A DNA stretch of 64,000 bases from Moesziomyces globuligerus (Eukaryota; Basidiomycota; Ustilaginomycetes; Ustilaginales; Ustilaginaceae): NCBI GenBank assembly GCA_030849465.1, contig JARVLF010000024.1, forward strand, positions 186,001 through 250,000, in the 5' to 3' direction. Under the pieces are notes generated by a model, which worked only from the letters and a program-made list of their open reading frames with translations, had not been told where the DNA came from and made no database searches. Below, piece after piece: positions 19,801 to 30,296 of this stretch (position 1 is its first letter; each line of letters begins with the position of its first letter). A program made the position numbers and the translations under genes.

Positions 19801-22085
19801 ATGGCGCGCTCACCGTTGACACTGTTGGCCGCCTGGGCCGCGACCTTTGCCATTTGTGCTGCATCTGCCTCCGAGATCGCCACTCGCGGAGAGGTGGTCA
19901 CTGCAGCCGTGGCGCCGGCTCGCAAAGCAGCTTCCTCGAGCGGACCTGGCTGCGCCTCGGGCTTGTTTGGAGGTGTATGCAAGGTCTGAAGCGAAGATTC
20001 GCGCGGAAGACTGGGCCGGAACGTGGAATCCTCGATGTGCTGCTCTGTGGATGAGCTGTCGACTTGTGCATGGTTGCCGTTTCGCGATGGCGTGAGGTCG
20101 TAGGAGTTTGGCTCGTTCTTGGGTGTTGTAGAGTCGTCTTCGGGCGTGTTGAATTGCACGAAGCTTTTGTCCGCGGGAGGCGTGCGTGGCGAGATCGGGA
20201 TCGTGCTTTGCGGCGAGATCGGAATATGGCTCTGATTCGCATCCACTTTCTGCATATGCTTGAGAGGTGCCGCTCTCGCCGCTGCATCCTGGAAGGGAGG
20301 TCCGATTCGTTGAGGTTCAAGACCATCGTCTTCGTCGTCGCGCAGAGCGAGATACGAGTGAGCAATGGGACCCTGCTTGCCCTGTGTGCCTGCCAAGGGT
20401 TCCGCACCGCCGTCGAAAAGACCGCCGTATGCAGGCTCATCCGAAGCACCGAGGCGGATGCGGTCTTGAATGGTCATGGCATCCTCGTACGACTTCTGGA
20501 TCGAAGGAAGAGCGACACCGGCTTTCGGTGGTGTGGTACTAGCGAGAGAGGCGATGCGCTTGCTGTTATCGTCGTCGTCGAAAGCTGAGAGCTCATCGGG
20601 ACGAGAGATGTGGGCCAAATCGATGTCTGTGCTCTCACCGTTTCGAGGACGATTGGTCGAAGGAGATGAGTGTGGAGCGGCCTGGCTCGCTGGTGCCTCG
20701 TCGTCGAACAGGAATCCCGACCGCGGCAGATTGAGATCCAAAGTGGGCGCAGCTCCTCGCGATGAGGGTGTCACGGGGTTCTGCCGCGTCGAGCTGATGC
20801 GAGGTGCCGTTCTGTTGCGCTCGGCATCGCGTTCGATCATTGCGCGCTTGTAGGATTCAGCGAGGGTGAGGGGCTTGGAGGTGATGGCGTCGTCGGCGCT
20901 CGCATCGCCGAATGCAGAAGACACCGGCGATTCGTACTGACGAGCAATGGTGTCAGCGCTCTTCGTCTTCGCAACGGACGAATCGAGGCGCGAAGATGTT
21001 GCCGGATTGGAAGAAGATCTGTCTGGGACTGCGAACGGCTTCGGCTGAGTAGCAGATGGAGCAGTGGGAGCCGCGGGTGCGGGCATGGGCTCCCGACGCA
21101 TGTCTGAACCTGACATGGCGGAATCCTGGCTACGCGAAGGACCAAAGTTACGGGCAGCAGAGGATGCGCGATCCGGCAGAGCACGAGCTGCGAGGTTGTT
21201 GTCGGACACGCTACGGGACTTGATCGGCGGTTGAATGCGTTGGCTATATAAGCGTTGCAAAGCTGCCTGCTGTACCAGCTCTGCGGATGTGCCAGATGAG
21301 GCTGACGAGGCGTCGTGATTCTGCTGGCTCGCTTTGTTGGGAAGGAGGCCAAACGAGGAAGATCGATGGATACCGGCAGCAGGTTGGGCAGCTGTGGAGG
21401 CGAGACTGTGAAAGTCGGACTGTGACCGAGAAAGGGCGTGTCCATTGGTGAGCGACTGGTGTTGTGGCGAATGCGCGTGCGCTTGTTGGGCCGGAGGAGA
21501 GGAAGCAGACGAAGCAGAAGACCATTTGGGATCATCCGATGTGGCGAGGCGTCGACGCTGGGATGCGTTAGCGATGGAGAGCTTCTGACGAGCACCTGTG
21601 GCACCGATGGGGACGAGAAAGTTGCGGAGGGAGGATGAGCTAGATGCGGATCCGAGCGAGCCGGAGCCGGTGCTTGCGGAGAGGCGCGTGGCAGGGTTGT
21701 AAGATGGACTCGAGTCGGATGGAGTGTTCGGCGCCCAGCTCGGGATGGAAGGGAAAGCACCGAATTCGCTGACGCTTCGAGCATGTCGACTGGACTCGGG
21801 GAACTGCAAGCCGTCGTTCGACACGGCCCGGAGGTTTGCGGGGGAGCCAGGGTGATGCCGCGAGAGCCTAAGACGCTCGTTGAGAGACCTCCCGGGCGCT
21901 GTACCTGTGCCGATGCCGAGAGAGGCAGGTACGTGGGAGCCAGAGGCTTGTGGTGTGCTCATATGGGCGAACGAGGGAGATGCGGCTGGATCTGGGCGGC
22001 CAGCTTGGGTTGTCCTAGATAGAGCATGGTGTCGATCGTCACCACCGCCCATTGACCTAGCCAGCGATAGTTGTGAGCGCTCCAT
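16857..22085 (-). CDS. large DUF1765 (UPF0592) protein
   Basis: A single-exon frame of 1742 residues. The start is the ATG at 22085 (MERSQLSLARSMGG); the open frame extends 16 codons upstream but only to a GTG. The first 800 residues are Ser/Ala/Pro-rich and disordered. The conserved helical block from about 842 to 1360 (SAWHEVENALRRFRDRA, FFDWIRSLLLELQHV, GRLLAVAFFRINGVASKLLR, YLHLLVFRLARIRDF) matches the fungal DUF1765/UPF0592 family, whose function is not established. A Lys/Gln repeat follows at about 1466-1498 (EGKQ units), then a disordered tail. Cell location is unclear. Its neighbour across a 4-kb gap is car2, in divergent orientation. Confidence 0.78.
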   Translation of the reverse strand: MERSQLSLARSMGGGDDRHHALSRTTQAGRPDPAASPSFAHMSTPQASGSHVPASLGIGTGTAPGRSLNERLRLSRHHPGSPANLRAVSNDGLQFPESSRHARSVSEFGAFPSIPSWAPNTPSDSSPSYNPATRLSASTGSGSLGSASSSSSLRNFLVPIGATGARQKLSIANASQRRRLATSDDPKWSSASSASSPPAQQAHAHSPQHQSLTNGHALSRSQSDFHSLASTAAQPAAGIHRSSSFGLLPNKASQQNHDASSASSGTSAELVQQAALQRLYSQRIQPPIKSRSVSDNNLAARALPDRASSAARNFGPSRSQDSAMSGSDMRREPMPAPAAPTAPSATQPKPFAVPDRSSSNPATSSRLDSSVAKTKSADTIARQYESPVSSAFGDASADDAITSKPLTLAESYKRAMIERDAERNRTAPRISSTRQNPVTPSSRGAAPTLDLNLPRSGFLFDDEAPASQAAPHSSPSTNRPRNGESTDIDLAHISRPDELSAFDDDDNSKRIASLASTTPPKAGVALPSIQKSYEDAMTIQDRIRLGASDEPAYGGLFDGGAEPLAGTQGKQGPIAHSYLALRDDEDDGLEPQRIGPPFQDAAARAAPLKHMQKVDANQSHIPISPQSTIPISPRTPPADKSFVQFNTPEDDSTTPKNEPNSYDLTPSRNGNHAQVDSSSTEQHIEDSTFRPSLPRESSLQTLHTPPNKPEAQPGPLEEAALRAGATAAVTTSPRVAISEADAAQMAKVAAQAANSVNGERAMLNASDEGPDGMRWRRSQDALAALSPAQQSRFSEASTDLSDSRAPTRNEHRFSGRASSVSSEDGLEEESSDGHMLPTSAWHEVENALRRFRDRAAGAPTDRGNLLRAILLPFLALEAETASVDVAGPGPYTKGKARRALFFDWIRSLLLELQHVQTSADRGAILESIACIIESRNFSAPILSTDPEDESRFSSVFGHILSYAIGELNKKGVYQNTLIFSGRLLAVAFFRINGVASKLLRALPVNRFALERVAREFDWQAKRPKDFDRFVNRFPATLRQLCYKDSREYLKMLDSESIGNGINGADSISPESDRFLVCQPEVEVEMSGNWLRRWQSDDSELFFSFCRSYHRQLASLFVSSKSLESASKHFFGGPGYAHLATCVHQKCLALVHRVILSVTTLSSQKNFNPAGETANVLSGSTAGKPRILEAANRRCTAIVVDIVRAPAGSNMIFAPMLGLHIKALIKRTSLYDVQGVFCLLDWLDGVISHMDSNDLIGEGLVDVSFVITTIGMLLENADHALALMRTIAFCYANFGVLTATTENRIYFCEQILLKPTVFHKLFLSWSFTIRAYYLHLLVFRLARIRDFPSPKDDPHGRTAVRVVRMFNQRLEALRKRHDSLSPEVDSSSDDNKSEDSKSRKSGTSTFVSTIKRASTDGGASSEGSVEGRPKAEKMMGMTAVEPKAAPMGKEAKKSSHSKTKNWLKAFRGGKQEGKQEGKQEGKQEGKQEGKQEGKQEGKQEAGKANSSPRSVGVFSPTAGKVVSAESDDDSKTIGSTRTTPRTSFESASSDAMSDVSTLAGSVRGGARSSKNGSGTFEFDIMQQTAPAQAAASTAGAVLAPTHDAGIAKDTVFDLQSTHAHHPPTPGRTPQSPRISKAFSRRASMLPGPASELVASMLEGEEGEVPPVPELPSDHFGLGLSGVTPGSGEVYDETLHIYAVQSLREYEQTVQEHDEFFASLPEDQSTQVPRLPVNWPAMWSSTGE
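17592..17687 (-). repeat. 12-base minisatellite, eight units, coding EGKQ repeats
   Basis: Units read CTGCTTGCCCTC on the plus strand. Seven are identical except for one C/T change in the second unit (17604); the eighth is CTGCTTGCCGCC. In frame it encodes one GGKQ and seven EGKQ units. Copy changes keep the frame. Confidence 0.95.
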
Positions 22086-25000
22086 AGTGACGGTGACGAC
22101 AGAAGAGGAAGCAGCAGCAGCAGCAAGCAGCACCTAGAGACCGAAAAAGGCCCTGGCGCAGAGCAGGAGGGATCGAAGCGAATCGCTCGAGATGAGCGCA
22201 GAGCGCCTGTGTGCTGCAGCGAGAAGGCGGGCTTGCGGCTGTAGACCTCGGATCAAGATCGCAGGTGGTGTGCGTCGGCTAGGATAGCATCGGATAGGAT
22301 GTGGCAGGATGGGCGCCAGATGGATACCGAAGGCTCGGCAGCTCGACACAGGTGGCTTTGGCGAGGTTCGGATGTGCCGACGGTGCCAAGCGTGTGACGT
22401 GGCTAGAGTTGTCAGAACAGCAGCAACCAGAAGAATCGGATGAGCCGGTGCCGGGGCAAGGGGGATCTGGCGTTTTCGGGATGGCTGCCGGGGTGGACGG
22501 GAGATACGCCGACTCGAGTCGGAGGGCCCGTTGCTGGATGCCGCAGCGCTCTGAGATCAGGTGAGTCGGCAAGTTGGTTGCAGCGGTGACTTGGAATTCC
22601 AAATGCGCCGGTTGACCGAACCAAAGAGCAGGGTGACAGGTTGACCGAGCGTGCGTGCGTGCGTCTGAATCGATGCGCCTCGTGAGCGATCTCTTGCGAG
22701 CAAAGCCGACCGATGACGGAAAGGGAGCGACGACGGAGGATGCGTCGATGCCAGCTGGGGCCGAGCGCACGTCTGCAACGAGTGTGGTGGGGAGAGTGTC
22801 CGAGGCGAGATGGAGATCCAGCGGGAAGGAGTGAAGCAAAGGTCGGGTGTGGAGTGCGAATGCAAGCGCAGCTCGAGAAGTGGCCCAAGCCGGACCCACA
22901 CTCAGCACCACGCCAACCGGGGCTCGGGCGGACAGCCAACAAGCATTCGAACAACCGAGCGAACAAGCAACGCGGGCGAGCAGGGCGGCGGGCAAGCGGG
23001 CGGGCGAGCGGGCGAGCGACGCAGGTGCCGAGAAAGTCGCGTTCTAGGAGCCAGCCGCTGCAGGCTGCAGCAAGCTGCGATTTGCGATTTGCGAGCAAGC
23101 CGGGGGCGAGCCGCAAAGGGCGAACGCGCGCCCGGCTCAACTTAGTCGGAGAGGATGTGTGAGCAAATGCGAGTCAATAATTTCCAGCTCAGGCGACAGA
23201 AGCCTGTCGGCGCGGCCTGTCCGCGCGTGTCCGTGCTTCGAATCTCGCTGCCTTGCGTGGAGGCGGTTTGCCGCGTGTCGTGTCGAATGAGCGAAGAGGA
23301 AGCGGCCAGACGGCGGCCCAGCGGGCCTTGGCATACATGCAGTCTCCTGCGCTGTCCCTCGCCCTTTGTGTGTGCGTAGTGCGCATGCGTGCTTCAGTGT
23401 GGTGACTTTTTGTCTCAGCAGGTCGGCCAGCCTGAATGGCGGCCACGAGTTGCTGCTTTTTTCGGATCGCTCTTGCGAAATGGGCCGCCTCGCGGCCAAG
23501 CGCGCGCCAATCGGCCCGTAGCGAGCTGCCACTAGCTGCCAGTTGCTCGCTCGGCGGTGGCAGACGGCTGCTGCATTCAAATCGCAGCGGCTGAGACACG
23601 AATCGCCAAGAGCGCGGTCGCTCCGACTCGTTCAACTGCATCGACACTCCTGAATGCTCGAGTCTGCGTCGTCGCGAGCGACGGATCAACCGCAAAGAGA
23701 GCCTCGGCATCCTCTCGCGCCGCGGTTGTATGTCTGCGCGGCGTTGCTGCGTCAAAAACATGACCGACGTTCGACCCGGCAGCTGTGCCAATCGTGCTCG
23801 CGGTCGAAACTCTGCTCTCGCCTTTGACTCACGTCCACTCTGTCTTTTGAATATGCTCGGTCTGTGCCGAGCGAGTTCGAGTAGGCGCGTGTTCGAGGCA
23901 GTCGCATCTAGCGCTGCCGGTGGACAAGGCGATCGGACGTCGAATGCTACAGGGTGCAGGTTGGCGAATTCTCGTCGGCGCATGCAAATGCACAGAGCAC
24001 AGGCATACGCATCTTGTTCTCGCCTTTCCAGTCCGGGCAGATGTGGTCGGCAAGCGTCGGTAGATGGGCTTGCAGCTATCTGAGACAAACGGGACCAGCG
24101 ATTCCACAAACAAAAAGCATGCTAACCGGATGCCAAGCGAGCCACTTTACAGTATGCAATGCCGTCCGCACCGCGGATGTGGCCATTAGAGTCGACTGCA
24201 CCTCGCTCATGCTCGCCCTCTTCTCGACCCGGTGAAATCGTGAGTATCTCGGAGGCGTAGGCCGACCAGCTACGGTCGGTCAGAAGAAGGACGAGGTGGC
24301 TCGCCTAACGAGATGGGCAGCTGCAAGTCGCCTCGCCTAGGCTGATTTGGCAAGGACGCACGTCAGCTGTCGGCCAAGCGGAGCGCCGAGACTCGCCAGC
24401 CGCTTCGCGCGCCGCTCGCAAACAGAGAGCCGATGAGCCGATCGCACCTAGTACTGTACAGTGGCACACTGCATACTGTAAGTACAGTATTGAGTTAGCG
24501 GTCGAATCATGCAACGAAGAGCCCTTCCCTCGAACGCCCTGGTCCAGCCGCATCGGACCCTGAATCTCGTTCGCAGGCAAAGCAGGCTTGACCTATTGTA
24601 CTGCACTGCTCGAACCCATGGATCCCGCCCGCCTCTGAATCGATATCGGCCCAGTCCGAGCGCGTAACGCTGCGCATGAGGGGCACTGCCATCTCAATCT
24701 TAATCTTGTCTGCCGAGCCTGGTCTCCGCCGTCTGGTACGGTCAACAGAGCTACTGTAGCTGGGGTAGGGGTCCCCACTCCTCGATGGAAGCAGGCCAAA
24801 TCTGCTTCGAGAATCCTTCGCATCCGATCAATCGGACATGCCGCCTTCCATGCAGCTTGTCCCTCTCCGGACGTATAAAGATATGAAGGCCGGCGAGGCA
24901 GGCCTGTGTCTCGAGCGTTGCGTTGCGAACCGATCGGCGGTTGGCTCGACACACTTGCTTGCAAATCCCTGCCTGCTCTCGGCCCGATTCCACTTTCTTT

Positions 25001-26132
25001 CCGACAATTCCTCGGACCCTGCCGAATGCGAATCCAGTGAACCCTGCATGTTTGCGGCCGGCAACAACCGCCGAAGCTCGAACGCGGCCTAAGGAAGCGA
25101 CAGAGCGATACGAGATAGGTAGCTGTCGCAGCGCGGCGGAACGATTCTTACCTGCAGCACCTTGGAACATGACCACCACAGTGCTCTTCAGCAAAGGTGT
25201 GCGGATGCGCAAAGGCTCGCACGAAGGTCAGAACGGCACGTTGTGGCCACTGTCGCCGCATGGACATGGTGGAGATCGGGCCGCGCATGGGATTCAGGAC
25301 GAGATGCGGGTCCACACGGTCCACGTCGCCGTGGTGCCTGCGTCGCAAGTTTTCGCACTTTCGTGGGTTTGGGCCATGACACTCGGCGGTGCGCGGCAAA
25401 GTGGGAAAAAAAGAACGAAATTCGACCAATGCGTCCGCGTCCCGCGGGCTCGAGGATTCTGCCCAGTGACGCTGGCATGCGTAGCGCATCGACGCTCTTC
25501 TCCTGTCAGCCGAGAGATGCCAGGGTCGTTCGTTGGCTGGAGCTTCGGCTCGGCTCGATCCACCCAGGCCTCTTCGCTCCACCTGCCCTCGACGCTTGTT
25601 GGGGGCGCAGTCTAAGCCGTCAATCCAGCCAGCGGGCCGTTGATCGGAGCAGCCGATGCTGTTCGCCGATGGCGGCTCGTCTCGATGCTCCAATCGTTGC
25701 CGCGGGCGCTTACTCCAAGCTGCACAACGTGACACAGTTCCGGAATCAACATCCCACTGACCTCTCCCTCCGTCTCTCACCACCTCATCACCTCCCTCGG
25801 CAACCTCGCCGCCGCCGCCTCGACCCCGAAACAGGGCTTCTGCCTTCTCTCGGCATCCAGGCCCTTGGCTGTACTTTGCGGGACCGTCGCCGAACAGCAA
25901 GCCGTCACCAGGAGTGCTGCTTCGCTCTCCGTCCCCAGCCGCCGGCTTCACTCGTTGGCTCGGCTTACTCTTCACCACACGCGCATGACCCGGACGACCA
26001 TCGCCAACGCCGAGTGCCGACGTCCCATGTTCTGGTTGTGAACGTCTACGACCTCGCACTGCATGCCCTCGCAAATTCCGTGATCCCATACATCCCGCGG
26101 TCGCTTGTCGCACTAGGGCCGAGAGCACCTCG
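22086..26132. promoter_or_regulatory. 4-kb divergent intergenic region, DUF1765 gene and car2
   Basis: No supported gene on either strand. The largest frames (345 codons minus and 336 codons plus, both near 25.1-26.2 kb) overlap each other and are low-complexity, Arg/Gly- or Ser-rich. Visible elements are a palindrome ACTGTACAGT (24453-24462), a hairpin TACTGTA-AG-TACAGTA (24474-24489), a hairpin AGCTAC-T-GTAGCT (24749-24761), a TATA-like GTATAAAG near 24871 and a pyrimidine-rich tract about 25755-25815 that may be the car2 leader. A non-coding RNA cannot be excluded. Confidence 0.5.
24453..24489. repeat. clustered palindromes of the ACTGTA/TACAGT type
   Basis: A perfect 10-base palindrome ACTGTACAGT (24453-24462) is followed 11 bases later by a 7-base inverted repeat with a two-base spacer (24474-24489). 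The 13 bases GTACTGTACAGTG recur at 49362. Confidence 0.75.
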
Positions 26133-28286
26133 ATGGCGGCCATGGATGCTTCCATCCAGCTCAACCCGCTAGCGCCGGTCTGCACGCTCAGCTACCGCCA
26201 CTTCCACGTGCTCTGGACTCTGCCGCTTTGCGCGCTGCTCTTTTTCGTGGCGAGGCCCTTCCTCACCAAGCTGGATCGGGCAAAGCTCATCCTCCTTCCA
26301 ATCATCGCATTCGTCTGGACAACTCCGTGGGACAACGTCATCGTCAAGAATCGTGCTTGGTCCTACCACCGCCACTGCATCTGGTTCACCATCGGCTACG
26401 TACCCATCGAAGAGTACTTCTTCTTCATCATTCAGAGCCTCATTTCCACGCTCTGGTGCACCCTCCTCACAAGATGGCATCTTCCCAACCTCTACTTGAC
26501 CCCACCACCCAAGGGCCGTCGCAGCTTGGCCACTCCCACCCTCGTTGCGCTCTCGACGGCATTCCTCCTCGGCCTCAGAGTCGCTGTGCCTGACACCCAT
26601 TCCTACTACTTTGGAATGATCTCTTGGTGGGCCTCCATGCCGCTCGCTCTGCTCCTCTGGGGCTCGATCGACTTCATCCGCAGCATGGGCGTTCGCGCAG
26701 GTCTCGTACCGTTTGCCCTCTCGGTGATGGCGCCGACCGTGTACCTGTGGTGCTCGGACGTCTACGCCCTCCGTCGTGGCACATGGCACATCAATGAGGC
26801 CACCTCGCTCAACATCTTTCCCATCCCCGATCTGCCCGTCGAGGAGATGCTCTTTTTCTTGGTCACCAACCTCATCCTCGTCAGCGCGTGCTTCACCTTT
26901 GACCGGTGCGTCGCCATCTGCAGGCAGACCGCCTCGGCCGAACGCCCACCCCTCTCGCCAAGCTACCTGCCACTCGGCAACGCATCCACCTATATCGAGC
27001 TCTGGAACGCCTTTGTACGTTCCGACCATCGCCCACAACGGACGACCACGCTATCGGCGTGCGTCGAGCCTCGCGACCTCGTTGCGTCCTTGCGCGTGCT
27101 TCGCACCGCCTCAAAATCGTTCAACGCCGCAAGCTTGCTGCTGCCGTGGGACCTTCGCACGGATCTCGGCTGCTTGTACGCCTTCTGCCGCGTGGCTGAC
27201 GACCTCGTCGATGACGAGGCCGAGAGTGTCGACGCGCGCTCGCAGAACCTCGAGGTAGTACGACGCATCGTCGACGCCATCTACGATGAGGAGGCGGACG
27301 TCACTAGCAAGTCGCAAGAGAACACGAAAATATCCGCGGAGCCCATCAGTGATCGAATGCGACTCATGCTCCAATCGGTGAGCCTGTCGGAAAACGTCAA
27401 GGAGGACGTGCGCGCTGCAGCGGCGTCAATAGCACCGCTCGCACAGTACATCCCCAAGCGTCTGTGGTACGAGATGCTCGAGGGCTACGCCATGGATCTG
27501 CGCTTCGAGCATCCGGATCTGAAGATGCGCACGCGTCTGGCTACCATGGACGACCTCGTCGAGTACTCGCAGTGCGTGGCGGGCGTCGTGGGCGAGATGT
27601 GCACGCGAGTCATCCTGGGCCGCTGCGGATCGGCGGTGCCTTTGGACTTGCACGTAGATCGCAAAATCGCACTCGAGTCAGCTCAAACAGATAGGCCGAA
27701 GGAGACGCCATCTGTGCCAGCGAGAAGGATGGCGCCTGTAAAGCTCGACTTATCGCGGTCCACAGACTTGCACTCGCTGTTGTACGAGGCCCGTCGCATG
27801 GGTGTCAGTCTGCAGCTTGTCAACATCGCGCGCGACATTGTGCCGGATGCGGTCGACTTGCGCCGATGCTATCTCCCCTCGGACCTGTTTGACGAGGCGG
27901 ACCGCGGCATGCAGGAGGCCCTGCTGCACGGCCGTTTGAACGTGCCGAAAAGTGGTCCTCTCGAAGCTGGGGCTACCGCTGCTCGGTCGTCAGCCTCAGG
28001 AGCGGAGGATGCAGAGGCGGAGATCAAGCCTCAAGAGGTGCGCAAGTACGCGCTGCGGCTGCTCGACATCTCGCGTCGGCTGTACGATCAAGCGTATCCG
28101 GCGCTGGGCCAGATCCCGAACCGACCTGCCCGTGCGGGGCTCAAAGCGGCTTGCTCGGTGTATGCGGCCATCGGAACCAAGATCGAGGCGCAGAACACTG
28201 AAGACATTGCGTCCGGCCAGCGTGCGCGCATGTCCAATCCGGACCGTGTGCTGCGCGCCGTCTCGGCAGTCTACTTTGGCGTGTAG
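26133..28286 (+). CDS. car2: bifunctional lycopene cyclase / phytoene synthase
   Basis: Fused fungal carotenoid enzyme (CarRA, Al-2, and Car2 of Ustilago maydis). The N-terminal membrane part (1 to about 250) is a tandem of heterodimer-type lycopene cyclase units, each with a conserved Pro-x-Glu-Glu: VPIEEYFFF near 92 and LPVEEMLFF near 236, each after a Trp-rich helix. The C-terminal part is phytoene synthase, joining two geranylgeranyl diphosphates. It shows [13 protein letters not shown] near 330, the first Asp-rich motif in DDLVDDEAE near 355, and the second in [19 protein letters not shown] near 568. All key motifs are intact over 717 residues in one exon. An ATG at 26142 is an alternative start. 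No carotene desaturase or oxygenase gene lies in the window. Confidence 0.96.
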   Translation: MAAMDASIQLNPLAPVCTLSYRHFHVLWTLPLCALLFFVARPFLTKLDRAKLILLPIIAFVWTTPWDNVIVKNRAWSYHRHCIWFTIGYVPIEEYFFFIIQSLISTLWCTLLTRWHLPNLYLTPPPKGRRSLATPTLVALSTAFLLGLRVAVPDTHSYYFGMISWWASMPLALLLWGSIDFIRSMGVRAGLVPFALSVMAPTVYLWCSDVYALRRGTWHINEATSLNIFPIPDLPVEEMLFFLVTNLILVSACFTFDRCVAICRQTASAERPPLSPSYLPLGNASTYIELWNAFVRSDHRPQRTTTLSACVEPRDLVASLRVLRTASKSFNAASLLLPWDLRTDLGCLYAFCRVADDLVDDEAESVDARSQNLEVVRRIVDAIYDEEADVTSKSQENTKISAEPISDRMRLMLQSVSLSENVKEDVRAAAASIAPLAQYIPKRLWYEMLEGYAMDLRFEHPDLKMRTRLATMDDLVEYSQCVAGVVGEMCTRVILGRCGSAVPLDLHVDRKIALESAQTDRPKETPSVPARRMAPVKLDLSRSTDLHSLLYEARRMGVSLQLVNIARDIVPDAVDLRRCYLPSDLFDEADRGMQEALLHGRLNVPKSGPLEAGATAARSSASGAEDAEAEIKPQEVRKYALRLLDISRRLYDQAYPALGQIPNRPARAGLKAACSVYAAIGTKIEAQNTEDIASGQRARMSNPDRVLRAVSAVYFGV

Positions 28287-28527
28287 CAGCATATCGACAT
28301 TCATCAACGGAAAAGGATCTGTGGGCGCCTGTCGCACCCTCTGCTCAAGCATATGTGATACCAATGTCGCAAGGATATACAGTTAGCACTCTACATCAAA
28401 ATGCGAGTGTGCTCCTGTCGATCGCGAGTACATTGAGCTGGACGGTGCTGATTTGCAGATGAGATGGGTGAACTGCTGTGTGTGTTTCAAGTATATGGAC
28501 AGATTGGTCGAAGACCGAAATAATAAT

Positions 28528-28535
28528 AAAAAAAA
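28528..28535 (-). terminator. RNA polymerase III terminator of the tRNA gene
   Basis: Eight T in a row on the minus strand, one base after the tRNA 3' end. Confidence 0.8.
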
Positions 28536-28536
28536 T

Positions 28537-28644
28537 TGCGACCAACGGGGTTCGAACCCGTGCCCTCCTCTTTTCGCCCGAGGACTACTGTAGCTGCAGG
28601 AGCCCATTGGGAAAGAGACGTGATAGCCACTACACTATGACCGC
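28537..28644 (-). tRNA. tRNA-Gly (CCC anticodon) with an intron
   Basis: Minus-strand gene of 108 bases. The 7-pair acceptor stem is GCGGTCA with TGGTCGC (two G-T pairs) plus discriminator A. The D arm is GTGTAGTGGCTATCAC and the T arm ACGGG-TTCGAAC-CCCGT, a perfect B box. The anticodon stem TCTCT/AGAGG closes on a TT-CCC-A loop interrupted after position 37 by an intron of about 35 bases; an intron GGG can pair with the anticodon, as splicing endonuclease substrates do. Mature length is about 73. G1-C2-G3 and A73 agree with glycine identity. The intron edges are inferred from the fold. Confidence 0.82.
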
Positions 28645-30296
28645 TTTTTGGGAATGCGGGGTAAATCCACAGTATATGTAAGCTGAATGTGTATAGAATT
28701 ACTCCAATCATTTCTCCAATCTGTTGGCCACCGAGGTGTGCTGCTTGTCAGCAGGGTCACACTGCAGGCACAGCGGAATGGATGGACATGTAGTAGCTCA
28801 AGTTACAGCGGGAACAGGAATGAAGCAGAGACAGTCGAGGACAGGGCAAGGCGTGGCAATTATGCCGGAGGAAGCCGGCTAATCGCCCGCCACGAGGGAG
28901 GGCTTTTACCGTTGGCAGTTCTTCTCGCTGCGGCACACAAAGCCAATAATTTATGCTACGGTGAATTGCAAGCCCGAAGGCGTTGCTACAGCGTAGATAA
29001 GACTCGTTGGAAGCGTCGACCGTGTGAGGTCATGTGGGGTCCAATTGCGGGGATGAAGACCCAATCGACTCGGCAAAACCCAAACGTGGAGACTCCTGTC
29101 TTGGCCTAGAGACGCATCCGCTTTGGTTGCTGCCAGCAGAGACAGGCCGCATCTGAGATCATCTCCTGAGAGGTGTGCTGAGGCGCAGCTGGCCTGTTAG
29201 AACGATGGGGATCTAGGGCTGGAACACCGAGTGGGGAGGATTACGTTACAGCTGGTTCGTCAGGCAGCTCGGGACGCGCGCTCAGGGTCTCAAGCTTTTG
29301 CAGCTGGCTGTGGCTTTGACGGGCAGGCCAGGCGCCTTTTCCGCGTCTCGCTCTCGCGCGTGTTGGCATACCAGCTGGGCCGCCGTGAATCCCGAAGGAA
29401 CGGATGATCCGATCCAACCACCTCGACGTCCTTTCCGCCTGCATTTCTGCATTCATCTGACGCCGCGATATCCCCCGCGTGATGCCACACGTCGAAGATA
29501 ACTGGTAGCGGCGACTCAATGGTCGAAGAATGCTCCGAGAACAGTGGAACTTATGATGGCAGTGGCGGATCTGATGGTGACAGTGGTATGGCTGGTAGCC
29601 TAGGCCACGCAGGCGCGATACTGTGAGGCAGCGATGGCAGGAGACAATGTGCAGTGAGGACGTGGGGTCAAGGTCACCACCGAGCAGCGGGCGTCTAGGC
29701 GGCGACGTGGCGAAAGCTTAGCCAAGACAGAGCGCGAGAAGATGGAACTCGGCCAAACCGCGGAGCGACTCTGCGTCGCCGCGCCCCCCGCACGCATGCG
29801 CGGCTCCACGCCCGTCTGGCAACGCGCGAGCTGCGATTTTTCGGAGGATCCGAGGCCAAAACAGCTGAGCGGCTACCACGGCTGCTCACAGCGGCTCACC
29901 CGAGCTACGTGGCTCCGAGCTCCAGCAGCCAATTCCAGCAGCCAATTCCACCACTTTGCGTCGCCAGAGGCGCTTTTCTTCTCGGAGGCCAGCCCAGCGC
30001 CACAATTCCGAGCTGCTTTCACCCGCCACATCGCCTTTTTATTCGGCTCATCCGCTTGGACATTTTCACACGCTCATCCTCGTTGACCATCTCTCCCATC
30101 CTCATCAACCCCTTCCCCTCATTATCAACGTCGGCCGACGATTCACATTGCTTTCGACGCATCGAGATCCGTCGCCAACGCTTCCGACACAGGCTTGCCG
30201 CTTCCGCCCTGATAGTGACTGACCTACCTCGGTCCACCCAACGCTTGCTTTCGTCGCATCGCTGCTCCTAATCCCAGGACTTCGATTCTTGTCATC
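28645..30296. promoter_or_regulatory. intergenic region and CPR promoter
   Basis: 1.65 kb without a supported gene. The end nearest CPR contains two CCAAT boxes (29929-29933 and 29942-29946) and a pyrimidine-rich leader from about 30080. Short frames such as 28687-29109 lack coding features. Confidence 0.5.
29922..29947 (+). promoter_or_regulatory. twin CCAAT boxes in a 13-base tandem repeat
   Basis: Two perfect copies of CCAGCAGCCAATT, about 350 bases before the CPR start codon. Each holds one CCAAT, the core of the site bound by the Hap2/3/5 complex. Binding is inferred. Confidence 0.55.

Noticed and set aside
25148..26185. Overlapping 345-codon minus and 336-codon plus frames upstream of car2
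   Set aside because: They oppose each other, are low-complexity, and one overlaps the car2 start; no domain seen.
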